Origin: Scatophagus argus | Lineage: Eukaryota; Chordata; Actinopteri; Scatophagidae | Direction of reading: 5' to 3' | NCBI RefSeq assembly: GCF_020382885.2 | Contig: NC_058494.1 | Coordinates: 15,642,001-15,706,000 of the forward strand | Length of the DNA: 64,000 nt | Part shown: positions 24,801 to 38,244 of the stretch, one piece after another | Numbering within the stretch: the first letter of the stretch is position 1 | How the letters are laid out: each line of letters begins with the position of its first letter | The notes under the pieces: model-generated | Told to the model about the DNA's origin: nothing | Seen by the model: the letters and a program-made list of their open reading frames with translations, nothing else | Database searches by the model: none | Made by a program: the position numbers and the translations under genes

Positions 24801-25800
24801 ACGGTTGCAAAGCTTGAGAGCAGCAAATCAGGTTCAGAGTGTCGAGAGATTGTGGAAATCCATTAATAGAAGGTGAGACAAACAAAATATCATCTGTGTT
24901 CCAAGGGCTTCATCTGCTTATCTACTTTTGCAGCAACAATGGTAGCTCCTGATATGCAGAGGAATGAAGGTCTCATCATGTTTTAGTTTTCTTTGGTTCC
25001 AGTGAAATCATACTTGGCATCAGCCTTCTGTCAGTCTGAGTCTTCCACAGAACTACTTGCATGCAACGCCTTTATTTATACTGGCTATTGTTGACATTAA
25101 CAGGTTTGTTGGGGCATTGTGTCTGGTTGAGCTGGTAGTGCAAAAATGAAACAGTAGAAATATCTAAATACCACACCTTTTCATCTCTCTTTGTATTCTT
25201 AAGTCCAGCATTTAAACTGAAAGGCTCGACATTCTCCTGTTGATTTTACTTGATGTTAAACTGGATGCTCTGCGCATCTCCAGCAACAGATAATGAAAAC
25301 TTTGTCGTGACTCCTCTGACCGACTCATCTCTGTGGCCAACTGTAAAAGAGTGAGCGCTCAATGCAACATTAAAGAAATATTCATTAAATGCAGTCCAAT
25401 CTTTGTCTTTTGTTTAATTAAACACCCTTAAACCCACTGGAACCACTGAAGCATTACAATCCTTTGCAAACAGGATATAAGCCAGGAGATGCAGTCAAGC
25501 ATTTGAAGTGTGCATGTGATACTTATGAAGGGTATAACCTACCCTGTGGGTCAGGCAGTATTTGAGATTGGCCCAGCCCATTGTTGGTATGTGCGTCTTT
25601 GTGCCTTTAGGAGTAAAATGTTTCCCAAAGAACAGCTTTGTTTCTTCTCCTCCTTGTGTCAACTTTGGTTAATATTGTCTCAGTAATTTCAGCCAAGCGC
25701 TTAAGTTGCATTTTGAGTTTTCGCCTCGTCTTGTCTTGTTTTCTACTGTGTTTTATCAAAAAAAAAAAAAAATTGCTTGTCTTTGCCACATAAAGTTCAT
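20350..25800. other. Intergenic, mostly unremarkable AT-rich DNA
   Basis: No gene supported. A (CT)n(CA)n compound microsatellite is at 21847-21915 and a TG array near 22659-22683. The stretch 22550-23000 is GC-richer and free of obvious repeats, so it might be a regulatory element, but I see no decisive motif. Confidence 0.5.
21847..21915. repeat. (CT)n(CA)n compound microsatellite
   Basis: A CT run passing directly into CA units with CG interruptions. Confidence 0.92.
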
Positions 25801-26290
25801 CCATTCTTTATTTTTACTAATAATAATGAAGACTTTACTTAAAGCAAAGATACAAAGTGCTTTATGGTAAAGATTAAACAGAGTAAACAACAAACAAAAA
25901 CAATATATAAAACAGGCAAAAATAATGCATACAAAGCTGTATCAAGTAACTATTAAACAGTAAAGAACACAGAGTTAAAACAAAACAAGTTGAAGACAAA
26001 AAAAAGTATGCTTTTAGAAATGATTTAAAGGATGTTACAGATTTGGTTAGGCTGAGATTCTTGGGCAGGAGGTCCAAAGGTGACGGGGACAGACAGAAAA
26101 TGTTAGATCATATAACAAAGTGAGTGGTAGGACCAGGTGACCCCTGCCTGAAGACTCGGCCCATAATTCAAAATGTGTGTCCAAAAACACAAAGTCTTAA
26201 TGGGTATCGACAAAACGTTATTTTATCGTTATTCTAAAACTCAGGGGGAGCCAGTGCAATCTGAATGAGCAAGAGGCAAGCAATAAAATA
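25801..26290 (+). mobile_element. Retroelement-derived interspersed repeat, degraded
   Basis: Starts near an AAAGTGCTTTA motif, then an A-rich AAACA region, AAAGGATGTTACAGATTTGG, a GACCCCTGCC-type block and GGGGGAGCCAGTGCAATCTG. This succession is one I know from a very common fish repeat. The copy is diverged and has no intact ORF. Family name not assigned. Confidence 0.55.
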
Positions 26291-28054
26291 ACCACTTAGA
26301 CCAGAGGAAAGAGAATAAAAGCACTCTGAGAGAGGCAATACAAGCATGGATCATTGTGTCAAGATCTGAAACTGTTATAACTGATTTACTTTTGGCTTAT
26401 TGCTTTAGCTGTTGAACAATAATTTTAGTTGATGAAACCACGATTACACTCACCCTGGATAACTTGTCATCAAACAATGACGATTACAGTATTAATGCGT
26501 GGACAGCTTCAAACGCCTTTATGATGGATTACCAATCTTGTCTGTAGTTTGAGCCATCATCGTCAACATCATAAAGAGAAACAACTATTTTTATTTACAG
26601 ATCTTTCTTTCAAACCCAAGTTACAAAATGCTTCATATGAGGCAGCAAATTAAAATCAACAAATTATAAGATCAAATGGATAATCTAATCAAAAGGATTA
26701 CATGAAGCATAAAGATAAAAGGAATAAACAGACAAAACAAGTTGCCCATGACACCATCAAGTCATCATCACAAATCTGCAAGCTTTTATTGTGTACGACA
26801 CAATAAATAGAATTTGATTATTTTCACATCCTTCTTTCCTTTTTCTGCAGAGCAGATGAAGCAATCTTCACGTCATCTTGAAGGAAACATGGAAGACTTT
26901 GTTGGCTTGCCTTACGATTTTCATACTTCAGAACACTCAACCGTGAAATGATGATGATAGCGATAATCCTGTAGTCTTCAGTTTTGCCCACTGGTCTGAA
27001 GATTTTATCTCTGTTTGCAGAGTTCAGGTGCTAAGTTTAAAACAAAAACAAACAAACAAACAACAAAAAAAAAACGAATCAACAATCGAGTCAACGAGTC
27101 AACATTGCTTATGTGAAAAGGTGCACTCAGAATTAAGTTTGTTATTTGGAGACTGACCGGCTCAAAAGGCGCAGTGCTGCATTTCAGTATCCCTGCACTT
27201 CAGTGACAGCAACACAAGCAGGAAGTTTCATTATCTCTCCTCTGCTTTTTCTAATCATGATCATCATTTTCCTGTGTGATAGAAACACCTTTGTTGCATC
27301 TGCCTGTTACGTGCTCTTCTTCATGTGCTTTGTTCTCCAGCAACATTTGTGTTATAAAGAACTTTTTCGAGAGATGCTTGTGGCTTTAATCGCGACCATC
27401 ATACAACACACTGCAAAAAAATTAAAAATCTGAATTAGCGTGTGCTGGGTGTGTGTGTGTTTGTTGCTACTGGAGTATCTGTGTATGTACAAGGAACTTT
27501 TGTTTCACCTGCAGGCGAGACAGACAGTAGAAACAGTACAAATACACTGTTCTTCTACCCGGAATGTGGGCTTGCGTGTATATGACTGGTTAATGCAGCT
27601 GAGTCACATTTCGTTAAAAGTTTAACCAGTTAAAACTTTTTAAGCCTCTGCTTTTTTGCCTGATTGACTGTGCATCTCTATCCCAATTATGTAGGAGTGA
27701 CTCCTTTCAGAATAATGATGAGGGTTGCGTGTTTGTCTTTCGGTGAAGTCGTTACCTTAGAAGACAACTTAGTTTTGGCTCGGATCCTGTTGGGTTTGCA
27801 GGAATGTTTATCTTAACAGAGCTGAAACAATTACTTACCTGACTAGTCAATCAATCAACAGAAGAAAGAAAGAACTATTTTGATATTTGGCTGATTGTTT
27901 CAGTAGTTAATGTCGCAGCTGATCAGGGTATGTCTGCTTCATCACAGTTTACAGGCTCAAAGAGTTCAGACTCATATGGGCTGCTGGAGGACTTTTGTGT
28001 TCAGTGGGAGATGATGGATGAGACTATATTCATATATCCAGAGTCATTATGATG
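26291..28054. other. Intergenic, nothing recognised
   Basis: AT-rich, with a short A-rich simple-sequence tract near 27040-27075 and a second sequence resembling a repeat start near 26583. No gene is supported. Confidence 0.5.
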
Positions 28055-28165
28055 TGTTTGGGTTGTTCATCCGTCTGTACTTCCATACATCGAAAGCCAT
28101 GAGGGAATTTGGCACCAACATCCACTTGGACTGGAGGGTGAATTGATTAGATTTGTGACCTCACA
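28055..28165 (-). repeat. Interspersed repeat fragment, inverted copy
   Basis: Read on the minus strand it contains CACCCTCCAGTCCAAGTGGA, then CCAAATT, CTCATGGC and GATGTATGG. The same block occurs in plus orientation at 28960-29090 inside the Tc1-like element. Confidence 0.65.
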
Positions 28166-28884
28166 AAAAAAAAACATGTTTGACCATAACTCAATCTTCT
28201 GTGCTGCTACACTGAAGATGCGTGTGAAGCGTTCGGGTTTTATCAGTTGTAGCTTCTTTGCAGCGACATCCATATTTGAGGCACCGTACCAACACAAGCT
28301 CACTGGAGCGTGTGACAAAGCTCTTTATCTGTCTTCTGTCCTCTGTAAGACAGCACGTTTCTCACTAGAAATGACTCACAGGAATCACACGCTTCAGTAT
28401 AATGATAACTTTTAACCATTTAGCCAAAAAATACACTTGAAACATTTTCTTTCTTCAAAATCTTCACTACACATATGGACAGACACTGATGCAAACAGGA
28501 ACTTGACTTGTTGGAAGAGGCATACAACCTCTCGGTGGTAATTCAAGTCAGTTTACTGTTGTATTTTACCTCTGTTAGTTTGGTTTATTCAGAGAGATAA
28601 TCTGAATAAATAATACCTCTCTCTTCCACACCCACACAGCGCAAGCCTCCTGTCTATCAGCTCCTCTTGCTTCAGGGGCACATTTTAAAATTTGCATTGT
28701 GTCAGTACAGAAAGTTTGTTATGTTCATGCCACCACCCTCACCTGCAGCCAAACTTGACATTTACAGACTGTGTGCTCCTCCCTCCACTCCCATCACACA
28801 CACACAAGAGATCAGACGTGAATCACTATTTCTTGTCATTTAAAAAACAAAATGGTATTTATGTATGCAATGTCTTTTTTCAAC

Positions 28885-29421
28885 ATATACCAATTAGCCA
28901 CAACATTAAAACCCCTGACAGGTAAAGTGAATAAAATTAATCACGTCTTTACAATGCATTGACCTTTGACCTCTGAAATCTATTCATCCTCCAGTCCAAG
29001 TGGATGTTTGGCTCAAATTTGAATTAATTCCCTTAAGGCTTTCCTGAGTTATGAGAATGTGATGTATGGACGGGTGAACAACTCAAAAACATGATCATGA
29101 CTCTGGCAATACAAGCACAATCTCATTCGTCATCTCCCACTGAACACGCTTCCCCCCAGGAGGACAATGCAGCCCATCACATTTCCAAAACAGCTCATGT
29201 CTCAAGGCCCATAACAACAGCCTGCAGACTTCCCAGATCCCAACCTGATCGAGAATCTGCGAGATGAAGGTGAGGTGAGGCCCCCAACGTGGAGGCCCCA
29301 CCTGACCAGTCAAGGGAAGGGACACAGGACCTCTGGGAGTATTGTATGGTTACCAACATCAGAATGTTGGATCCTTTGGCTCCTTGAGGGTTTTAATGTT
29401 GTGGCTGATCAGTGTACATAT
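28885..29421 (+). mobile_element. Internally deleted Tc1/mariner-like transposon with nested repeat
   Basis: The ends are inverted repeats: AGCCACAACATTAAAACCC near 28895 and its reverse complement GGTTTTAATGTTGTGGCTGA near 29388-29409. The right half keeps the remains of a DDE transposase: AGGACAATGCAGCCCATCAC corresponds to the conserved DNA.xH box, and 'CCAACCTGATCGAGAATCTG' to the PDLNPIE.LW box. The left half of the transposase is missing and the space (about 28960-29090) is filled by an unrelated fish repeat. Stops and frameshifts mean the element cannot encode transposase. Confidence 0.75.
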
Positions 29422-29429
29422 ATAAGAGC

Positions 29430-31515
29430 AAATAATGTAAAATAAAATTAAATACAACTAACAAAGCAGAAAAAAGAAAAACCACATACTTGAAATGGCG
29501 GAAGCATGAAATATCTGGGATTTTGGCCCGATTAAACTTAAACAATTAACCTGTTATCTCTGATGATAACTTTAAATGGAAATTTATTATAAATACATTA
29601 AGTTTTTCTGATTCTCCTTATCAGCACAATGCATTTTGTCTTAGAGTGTTATCTAAGAAATTGCATCTAAAAGCTCTCGGTGTAAAAAGTTAAGCAGTTC
29701 GCTTCAGTTCATTTTCTGGTTTCGGTGTGGCTCTGAACCTAAGCCTCACTTTGCAGTTTTGATGGTGCAGTCAAAATAAAAAAATAAATGACAGAGATAA
29801 CAATACTGTTTCAACGCTATATTGTGTCTTTGACACAGAAAAAGTTGTGTTGTAGTGATAGAGTGTTTTCTAATTCCCTTCATTGCTGAGCACTGAAGCA
29901 TGACGTACCTTAGAACAATAACCAGTTTTTACGTGTAGTTCCACAGAAGAAAATCTTTCACTTTTGTTTTCATTTCTCAACAGAGGGAAATGTGATATGA
30001 TGCATTCCATCTTCAACAAATACACACATATCAGATAGCAGTAAAGATGAACACTCACACTCACACACAAACACACATATACGATGTGCAGAGTAAAGAT
30101 AGTAATGTGACGTGTTAGCACACACACAAACTATTTGATGGACTGACAAAACTCACTGAGGATGACTTTGGTGAAACTGTACCTGTGTAAGTGCAGTAAG
30201 AGGTCAGCAGACCTGGTCAGGTCAGACCTGTTAGAGTGGTATACGCCGTATACGGGTATTCAAAGTTAAGTCAAACCAGACAGACATTGATGGGGCATGG
30301 ATTCATGCCCTTGTCTGTGATTATGTGCGTGTGCGTACCTGAACTTGTTAACACTGTACAGCTGATGAACTCTGATGACCTGTAGGCCCGCTGAGCGAAA
30401 TGTGCTGTAAAGTTAAAGCTCTTCCTCTTTAAAGGTGCAGTCAGCGGGCGCTAACTCTCAGAAAGAGAGAAGAACTTTCACACCTCAACAGCATCTGCAG
30501 GATGCCTTCAGTGTTGATGCGTGTGCGTCCACCTGCTGATGTAATGAAAGAAATACAGAGCCTACATGTGTATCTTTAACCCTGTGAGTGTCATATAAAG
30601 CAGCATAATAAAAGTATGAAATAACATACGACAAGGGACAAAAAGAAGACACAAGTAAAGAAGAGTGTTACTGTAGGAGCTCCTCAGCATCAATAATTTT
30701 ATTTTGAAGAGTTACTTCAAAAAAAAAAGAAAGAAAGAAGTTTTCCAAAGAAACTGTCCAAGTATCTTAAGATAATCGACAGACCTCAGACTGCGGAGAG
30801 TTTCGCTAGAGGCAGAAAACCGCACCAGGTGTTTGTTATTCTTGTCAGCCTGTAGCTTCATGGACGGGTTTGAATTTGATGTTTTGGTTTTGATTATTGT
30901 GATGGAATGCAAAGATCGAGAAAGAAAGATTAGAAATTGAGCATTTGTGCCAGTTTAGTGCTCTCCTGGCTACAAATGATGGGAAGGTTTTGCAAAATTT
31001 GTTCATGCATTGGGAGTATTAAGACACACAGACCCTAATTAAAACAATTTATTTCCTTGAAATTCTGTCCAAATGTTAACTCAGCCATCAAGTACTAATT
31101 TTTCAGCTCCCAGAGATGTAGTATTAAAACACAGTACAGTCCCTACTTCCAGGAAACTTATTGCTTCTGTCTATACTTTCAAAATGTAATGCGAAGTCAC
31201 ATGCATGTGGCCCTCCCTGAGTCATTTCTGACACAGAAACAGGGTTAAGAAGATTCAGCCGAACCGATGAGAACCTCCATCGTGCGCTGGAAGACATCCT
31301 CATGTCTCATACTCCACTTCTCATGCAGATGGAGTTGTCTAAGTCTTAGCTGTGTGTTTGGACTTGAAAGGCTTACACCAACTCTATTATAGAAACCATC
31401 CATGAAATAACGGCTGTCATATCATCACTGCCTTGTTTCGCAACAGCGAGTGCCGCAGCAGCACCCAGCACTGCCTCAGCTCACTGCACAGACAGGCTGT
31501 CATGACAGATGCCAC

Positions 31516-31565
<50 letters not shown>

Positions 31566-34240
31566 GGTGTTTTGCTTCAATCCTTGTTTTTAGGGAAGAG
31601 GAGTTTATAACCCCATGTATTTAAGTCACTAAAGTAAAAAGAGCAATACAAACAGAAACCAAAAAAAAAAGAATATTGTTCTGAACATCTGTGTCTTAAA
31701 CATTTCATTACAGATGGTAAGACCATTTCATAGGTACAGAAGTGTATAGCAAAAATATTAAAGAACGCATAACACGCACCCTCTAACTAAGAGATTAAGC
31801 AAAGTAAATTTAATGCAATGTGCTACTGTATAAATTAGTTCAGCCACAGTAGCTGCTTTGTTGCACAACTCATCTTGGACCCCTCCCAAAGATAACAAAA
31901 AAAATTGTTCACTGGAATTGAGGTGTACTGATGATAGATTTTAAAGGAGGTTATGTGTGTACACAGCATAGAACACAGAAATCTAAACATGAATGGAAAA
32001 GTTAGGAAAAGAAGAAAAGATTGGCTAAATTATTTTCATGCAACTCAGAGTGGATTTTCCCCTTTATATCATGGCCACTAACCTGGTAAAATACTGAGGC
32101 TGTGTGCAAATCCTGAAATATAGCTGAATGGGGTGCTTTTTTGAGAGCAAGGGTGCAAGAAGTGTCCAAAACAAACTTACTGCAACACAGTACTGATAAA
32201 ATAGCAGTTTACCAATGTATCATGGCTAACTTGTTAGCAAATGTCAATCAAAGAAACACATAGCTGACAGTCAGAGTCCTCTTAATTTGCACCTCTTGAA
32301 TGCAATTCATTTTTCACATGGCTTATTTTACCAACTCCTGAGAAAGACATCTGGGTCTTCAGCTTGATATTAGTATAACTGAGGACAGTCATCGTGCTCT
32401 AAAAAACTGCTATACACTGCACAGGTTAACGTGTTGTCAAAGTAACATGTTATGGTAATATATCACTTTTAACAGTAACAAAGTAGCATAACATGTTACT
32501 AACTTGATTTTGGTAACATTATGCAAGAAACACGCCATACTAAAAATCCCCGATATTTTTGTCAGGAGCCGGTGGAGGCCCAAAACAGAGCTAAAAAGAG
32601 AAGGAATATTGGACTTACATTCATCAGGTTGCCAGAAATGTGACAAATAAATCAAAAAAGTTTGCTGAAACTAGTATGACATAAATGACGATGATATACT
32701 ACATCAGTGTGTCAAAACAGTTTTTTCTAAACCATATTTTTTATAATGCTGATTTACACTATGACTTCATTATTCAAATGTAACTTCATTTCCATATTTT
32801 TTATTATTTTTTCTGATTTTCTTCCCCTTGATATGTTGCTAACAAGATTAGCTTGTCTCTGGTGACTTGGCATGTAAGGCAATCTTACTGTAATAACTTT
32901 TATGAGGTACTGTAATGTACAGGTTTGCTTGAGCAAATTAATAAAGTCTTTGCACAGTGTCATGAGAAAACCGAAACAATGATCCGAAAGACTCATGTAC
33001 GAGTGGGTGTTGATTCTCGGGGGAACAGCACAAACGCTTTCACTTTGCACTGAGTCATTTAATTCAGTGTTGATACCATAAACGTTGCATAATAGATATT
33101 TAACTGGAACTGTGATAAATTTTATTGCTACACCTTTAATAGAGCATGGGCATTGATTTAGATTAGCAGTTAGTTTTTTTAACAGAAACTGTGTTTGAGC
33201 CAATGCCACAGTCTGCACTGGGAAGGGGAAATCTGCCGGGGAGTCTGGGGTTACTCTCAAAAAATAATTCCAAATTTGAATGCTTAAATCGCACTGTTCT
33301 GAAATACTTCTGATTCATTAATGGTATGAACTTTTTATTTATTTATTTGTTTGTTTTATTTTTTGCAATAATGTCTGACACTGTATGCTGTATATTATAC
33401 TGCTATGTCTTTTTCCCCTCAAAAACGTTGTGTTTTCACGCTGAGGTCATACTGCCGGTGTTGTATATGCCGACATGGTTCTAGCAGTCTGACCCCTTAT
33501 GTAATGCATGTGACAAAAACATCTGCCCTCAGTATAATACAGTCCACTACAACACCACCTTAGAGCTAAATGTATAATTAAAAAAATTATTATGTGACCA
33601 AAAACTGAACATTATGAACTTTATAAAGATGGGTGTTATTGCTGTTAAAGCTGATTTGTTTTGTTATTATTTTATAAGATGCGGGTGAGATAAAGAGGCC
33701 GCTAAGCATCTTAACTTAATCATATTATATATTACTCTGGAGTACACATCCTAGATATACTGACTCTGCTGCTTTTAATCACACCACTGTCACTTCATCC
33801 TGGAGTTTGTATTTTTTTTTTTTTTTACTTTTCTTAATTTATCAATACTCATTTTTGTCCTCGTGTGCTGCTGACGCAACCAAATCAATCCTTTATCTTT
33901 AAAAAAAAGAAATAATAATAATAATATATAATAAATATAGTCCATCTTATAGGCCAAAGTAGGTCTAAATTAAACTAACCACTGCTTTATAATTTGATTA
34001 CAATTAGCTTCAACCCAAAGGTCAGCAGTTGCATTCAAAGCAATTTTATTCATTCTAATAAATACTTTTCCAATTTATTCTTTTTTTTTTTTTGGTGCTG
34101 GTGTGATAGAACTGTTGATGTCAATATAAAAGACATGAAGACATTTCTTCATCTCTTAATTGTCAGCACCGTTCAGGTCAGAGGAGTTGCTACATTTCTG
34201 AACTGAGCTGAACAGAAGTTACCTGCCAGGTTTCAGGTTC
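29430..34240. other. Intergenic region upstream of klf3
   Basis: AT-rich with no supported gene. A long (TG)n array is at 31518-31563. Poly-T and poly-A runs occur near 33810 and 34080. Confidence 0.5.
31518..31563. repeat. (TG)n microsatellite
   Basis: About 23 perfect TG units, the longest perfect dinucleotide array in the window. Confidence 0.95.
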
Positions 34241-34302
34241 AGCTCGCTGCTGTTGTCAAAAGAAGTTGTTCCACATCTCTACATTTGAATGGAAAACTGC
34301 AG

Positions 34303-34500
34303 CACACACACACACACACACGAGCTGGACCACCCCGCCCCGGTCCCGCCCAGCGGCCCGACCCCACTGAGGACGAACAGACGCCGGATCATGTGACAGC
34401 AACAGTTTCTGAACGACAAAATCGGAGTCTCTCTCACACACACAGAGAGACACACACACACTCACACACACACACAGAGAGAGAGAGAGTTTCGTAACTT
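34303..34500 (+). promoter_or_regulatory. klf3: klf3 promoter: GC boxes, CACCC box, TCATGTGAC
   Basis: A short GC-rich island in AT-rich surroundings, lying 5' of the first klf3 exon. It has CCACCCCGCCCC (CACCC plus GC box) at about 34331-34342, a second GC box GTCCCGCCC, and an E-box TCATGTGAC at 34389-34397. Simple CA repeats lie on both sides (about 34303-34321 and 34435-34490). Klf3 promoters are known to be driven by KLF factors through CACCC boxes, which would fit auto- or cross-regulation. No TATA box is evident and the start site is not determined. Confidence 0.6.
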
Positions 34501-34718
34501 AGGGAAGTTTTGTGGAGCCATCGATCACTGGACCGTCTTGTTTTTTTCCTGAGCCTGATGTCAGTGACACCGCGCAGAGCTGATCGTCGCCTGCGTCACT
34601 TTTTCTGCGGAGTTGCTTCATTCAGTTTCTGACTGAAAGGGACCTTCTGCCGTCCAGCAAGGCAGCTGTGAAACCACCGTCTCTCCAACAGGAATAGACT
34701 GTATACTGCATCGGAGAA
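34500..34718 (+). other. klf3: klf3 non-coding exon 1 (start approximate)
   Basis: GC-rich sequence ending at a perfect donor, GAGAA|GTAAGT, at 34719. The klf3 family has a non-coding first exon followed by a long intron, and the next acceptor in phase with klf3 is 7.6 kb downstream. The exon contains no ATG that would open a long frame. The left edge is a guess. Confidence 0.5.
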
Positions 34719-35664
34719 GTAAGTCTTCCTCTAGATGTTCCTTCCAGCGCGTCTCCGGGCGCTTTCACACGCCGTGACTCTTGCGTGGCTCTTATTTCCC
34801 TTCCCAAAGACTCTAATTGCTGCGTGGTCTTTTTAAGTGTTAGATGAGGGACCAAACTTGTTGTATGAAGGCAAACGTTATTATGTGAAAGAGACGACGA
34901 CTGTAAAGTTAGAGTTGCGGGTCTTTTTTTAATGAGATCAGGCCACTTGTGTCTGATTGATTAGCCTAATTAGTTAATTATACCAAGATGTCTTATGGTC
35001 AGTTTCGCTCATTTGTGTTCGCTCAGATCAGCATTTTCGTATTGATAAAGATGGAAAGGATGGAAAAAAATGAGCGTCTTTTTCTATTTAGTTTTTGTTC
35101 TGGCTGATAACTGATATAACCCCACAATACGGCAGCAGGGAGACAATGCTATTTATAGCCTGTAGAGCTTTTTATAGGACAAATTATTGCTTGATTAATT
35201 CAAATTCAGAAGTGGTTTAATATACAGGCTTGTCTCTTATATTGTCGCGTAGGTGCTTCCTCTCCTTTTCAGTGTTAATGACATTAACAAGCTGTGAGGG
35301 CGTAATGTGTGATCTTAACCTGGTTTAAGATATATATAATTAAAAGTTAAAAGTGCTGTGCTCACTTAGGGCTGAGTGTTGAAGAAGAGATTGTTTTCAG
35401 AAATGTCAAGAAATTAGTTCTTTTTGTCCACAAAATATAATCAGTTTCAAGTAGTTTGTATGAGGATTGTTGCTGATTTTCTGTCACTGGACTCACTGAC
35501 TTGTTGATTTGGGCTGCGTTGACGTATTGACAAGCCGTCAGTAAGTAAGTGAACCTGATGATGATGATGATGATGCGGGATCAATGCGTTAGAGAGTGAC
35601 AGATGACCGTCAAGGTGGCTGCGTGGTGTCAGGGGTGAGTGCACTGCTACACACATCTGACAGT

Positions 35665-35699
<35 letters not shown>

Positions 35700-36275
35700 A
35701 GGTGATAGACTCCAAACTTAAAACACACCTGAACTTCTTTGTCCTCTCGTTTCACTACATCCTTTACAATACACATCTCTTTCTTTTCTCTCTCTCTCTC
35801 TGTGTGTGTGTGTGTTTCTCCGTCTCTGTCTCTCCCTGTTTCCTGTGCTTTGTTTCAAGGCTGAGGCTTGCGTCACACATTCCACTTGGCATATGAAGCC
35901 CTTATCCTGTTTAGAGCCTGGAGTGAGAGAGAAAGAGGGAGAAAGAAGGGAGGAGAGAGGGATGTGGATGTGGGGGGTGGATGGGTGGAATGAGGGCGAC
36001 CCCCTCCCTCCCTCCCTCCCTCTGTCTCTCTGTCTGTGTCTGTCTCTTTACTTTACACTCATCTGTTGCTCTGGAAAAGGTTTGAAAAAGAAGAACTAAA
36101 AGATGAGTTGACCTCACTTTTTGTTTTTCTTAATTATTTGTTCCCCATTAGAGCTGACACACGCTCACACTTACGTACACACGCCCCAAATACCCCACCC
36201 ACCTCTACGCCTTTTTTTTTCCTGAATCAACATGCTGATGTTATCTGGTGGAACAAAATGCGCAACAGTGTGTAC

Positions 36276-36307
<32 letters not shown>

Positions 36308-36793
36308 TGCTCAAAGGGCATGTACAAGGGAACATTAGGGCTAAACATTAAACTCCTGGATGCTGAGTAGTTGGTGATTCTCCATTAGAAGTTAAGGGAA
36401 TGAGGACACTGCGGTCCACAGGCTGCCATAAACGTTAAAAGCTGTAACTCGTTACACAACTTCACATGCGTGCCAGCACATGCACGCACATACACAGTCA
36501 AGTAAGCGCGCGCACACTTGCATAGTGTGCCTGTTACCGCTTTTAAACCACTGGATTGAGCCACTGTGACTGTGTGGCTCTTTCTTACCGCCGGCTCCCT
36601 CAACATGTTTGAGGTCCATTGAAGTTTTGTCATACTTTGGTTGAAACCCACTTCGTTTTCTTCCCTGTTTCTGCCCTCGGCCTTGTTCTTTCCACTTCCA
36701 TTTTGACATAGTTTGGTCAGAGAGGCTGTTTTCTTTGCCCTTTCTCTCCCTCTATTCCCCCCTCTCTCCTCCTCTCATTCTTTCAGTAGGGAG

Positions 36794-36798
<5 letters not shown>

Positions 36799-36838
<40 letters not shown>
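36799..36838. repeat. klf3: (TG)n microsatellite
   Basis: About 20 TG units in klf3 intron 1, followed at once by a poly-G run. Confidence 0.95.
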
Positions 36839-36839
<1 letters not shown>

Positions 36840-37938
36840 TCGGGGGGGGGCGTCAGACAGGAAACCACAGGCCCCCTGCAGCAGCACCCCCCATTTGGCT
36901 TCACTCTCTTCCTCCTCCTCCTCCTCCTTCTCCCTTCTTCTTTACACCCCCCGACCCATCACGCAGTGTGGAAATAATAACAGTCAGACTAAACTCTGAG
37001 GGCTTCCGCTTTTCTCCCTCTCTTTTTCTCTCTGGCAGCTTCACTCGTTCTCTCCTTCTCTCTGTCCTCAGTTGTCTGGAAAGCCTCAAAACTTCGCTCT
37101 CTTTGACAACTCCGGCCCTAGGTGCCTGCACATGTGTGTCTTTGTCAGTGCGAGAGCCTTATGTCAGCTCCGGTGTGTCTTTAAATGTGTGTATCCCTGT
37201 GTTTGTGCGCAGGTGTGTGTGTGTGTGTGATGATGGATCCTGTTTCCTCTCCCCTGCTGACGGCCCCCCTCTGGCCTCCCCCCCGAGGTCTGCAGGCCTG
37301 CAGCACAGTCTGCTGGAGAGGAGCTGAGAGGGGATACGCGGCTGTGGTGTGCGTGTGTGTGTGTGTGTGTGTTTGGGGGGGAGTTAAAGGATGGGAGGAG
37401 TGGGCTAAGTAGCTCAGATGAGGGAATAGGAAGCCAAAATAAGAGGATAGGGGGCTTTAGCAGGGGCCTTAAAGTGAAAGGAGTCAAAGTCAGAGCATAT
37501 GAAGAGTCATTAGGGGAGTCTGGAGTAGGAAGTGAGGTAAGGGGTTGAAAATAGGGAACAGGGAGGTACAACAGGGGGTGAATTCAAGTGAGGCAAGGGC
37601 AACGGAAGGAGTGTGGAGCACTGAGAAACTACATTAGATGTGAGCTCAGAGAAAGGACAAGTTAAACTCTGGAATATTAGCTCGCCACCTTGATGAGTCA
37701 CGTAATTTGGGATCTTAAATTTAGAATAATCATTGTGTCCCCTCGGGGGGGTTTAAATAACCTACAACCTGCATGAAGTTCTGCACTGCAAGCGATGAAG
37801 GATGAATACTGAGTGCTGTTTGAGGGAAACTGTGTCAAGATGACAGTCAGGTGTTAGACAGCTCCAGACTAACATGAGGTGAGAAGGTAAAAGAGGTGGT
37901 AGAGGAAGGCAAAAGAGGCAGGAGCGAGGAGCTGAAGT

Positions 37939-37966
37939 GCGTGTGTGTGTGTGTGTGTGTGTGTGT
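37939..37966. repeat. klf3: (TG)n microsatellite
   Basis: About 14 TG units in klf3 intron 1. Confidence 0.93.
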
Positions 37967-38210
37967 CTATTGCGGCGTGTTCTTGGACAAAGCTGTTGTC
38001 TGGAGGTTTCTGGTCTCTCTGGTGATCTCATCATCTCCAGCCTGTTGCCATTAGAGGGTTGTGTTTGTGTGTGTGTGCGTGCAGCCCCGTTTGTGTCTGC
38101 GTGTCTTGTGTGAGCATGTGTGCGTGTCTGTAATGATTTAGTCCTTTAGTGATTTAGTGTGTGTATTCTGTTGAGCAAGCAGAAACTTGGTGTACGGCTG
38201 TTGAATGTGT

Positions 38211-38212
<2 letters not shown>

Positions 38213-38243
<31 letters not shown>
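38213..38243. repeat. klf3: (TG)n microsatellite
   Basis: About 15 TG units in klf3 intron 1. Confidence 0.93.

Positions 38244-38244
<1 letters not shown>

Noticed and set aside
32754-33260. Minus-strand ORF of 168 codons
   Set aside because: No recognisable motif, AT-rich intergenic DNA, no splice or promoter signals; could be chance.
36713-37327. 204-codon plus-strand ORF
   Set aside because: Mostly Cys-Val and Pro/Ser runs from TG and CT arrays in klf3 intron 1.
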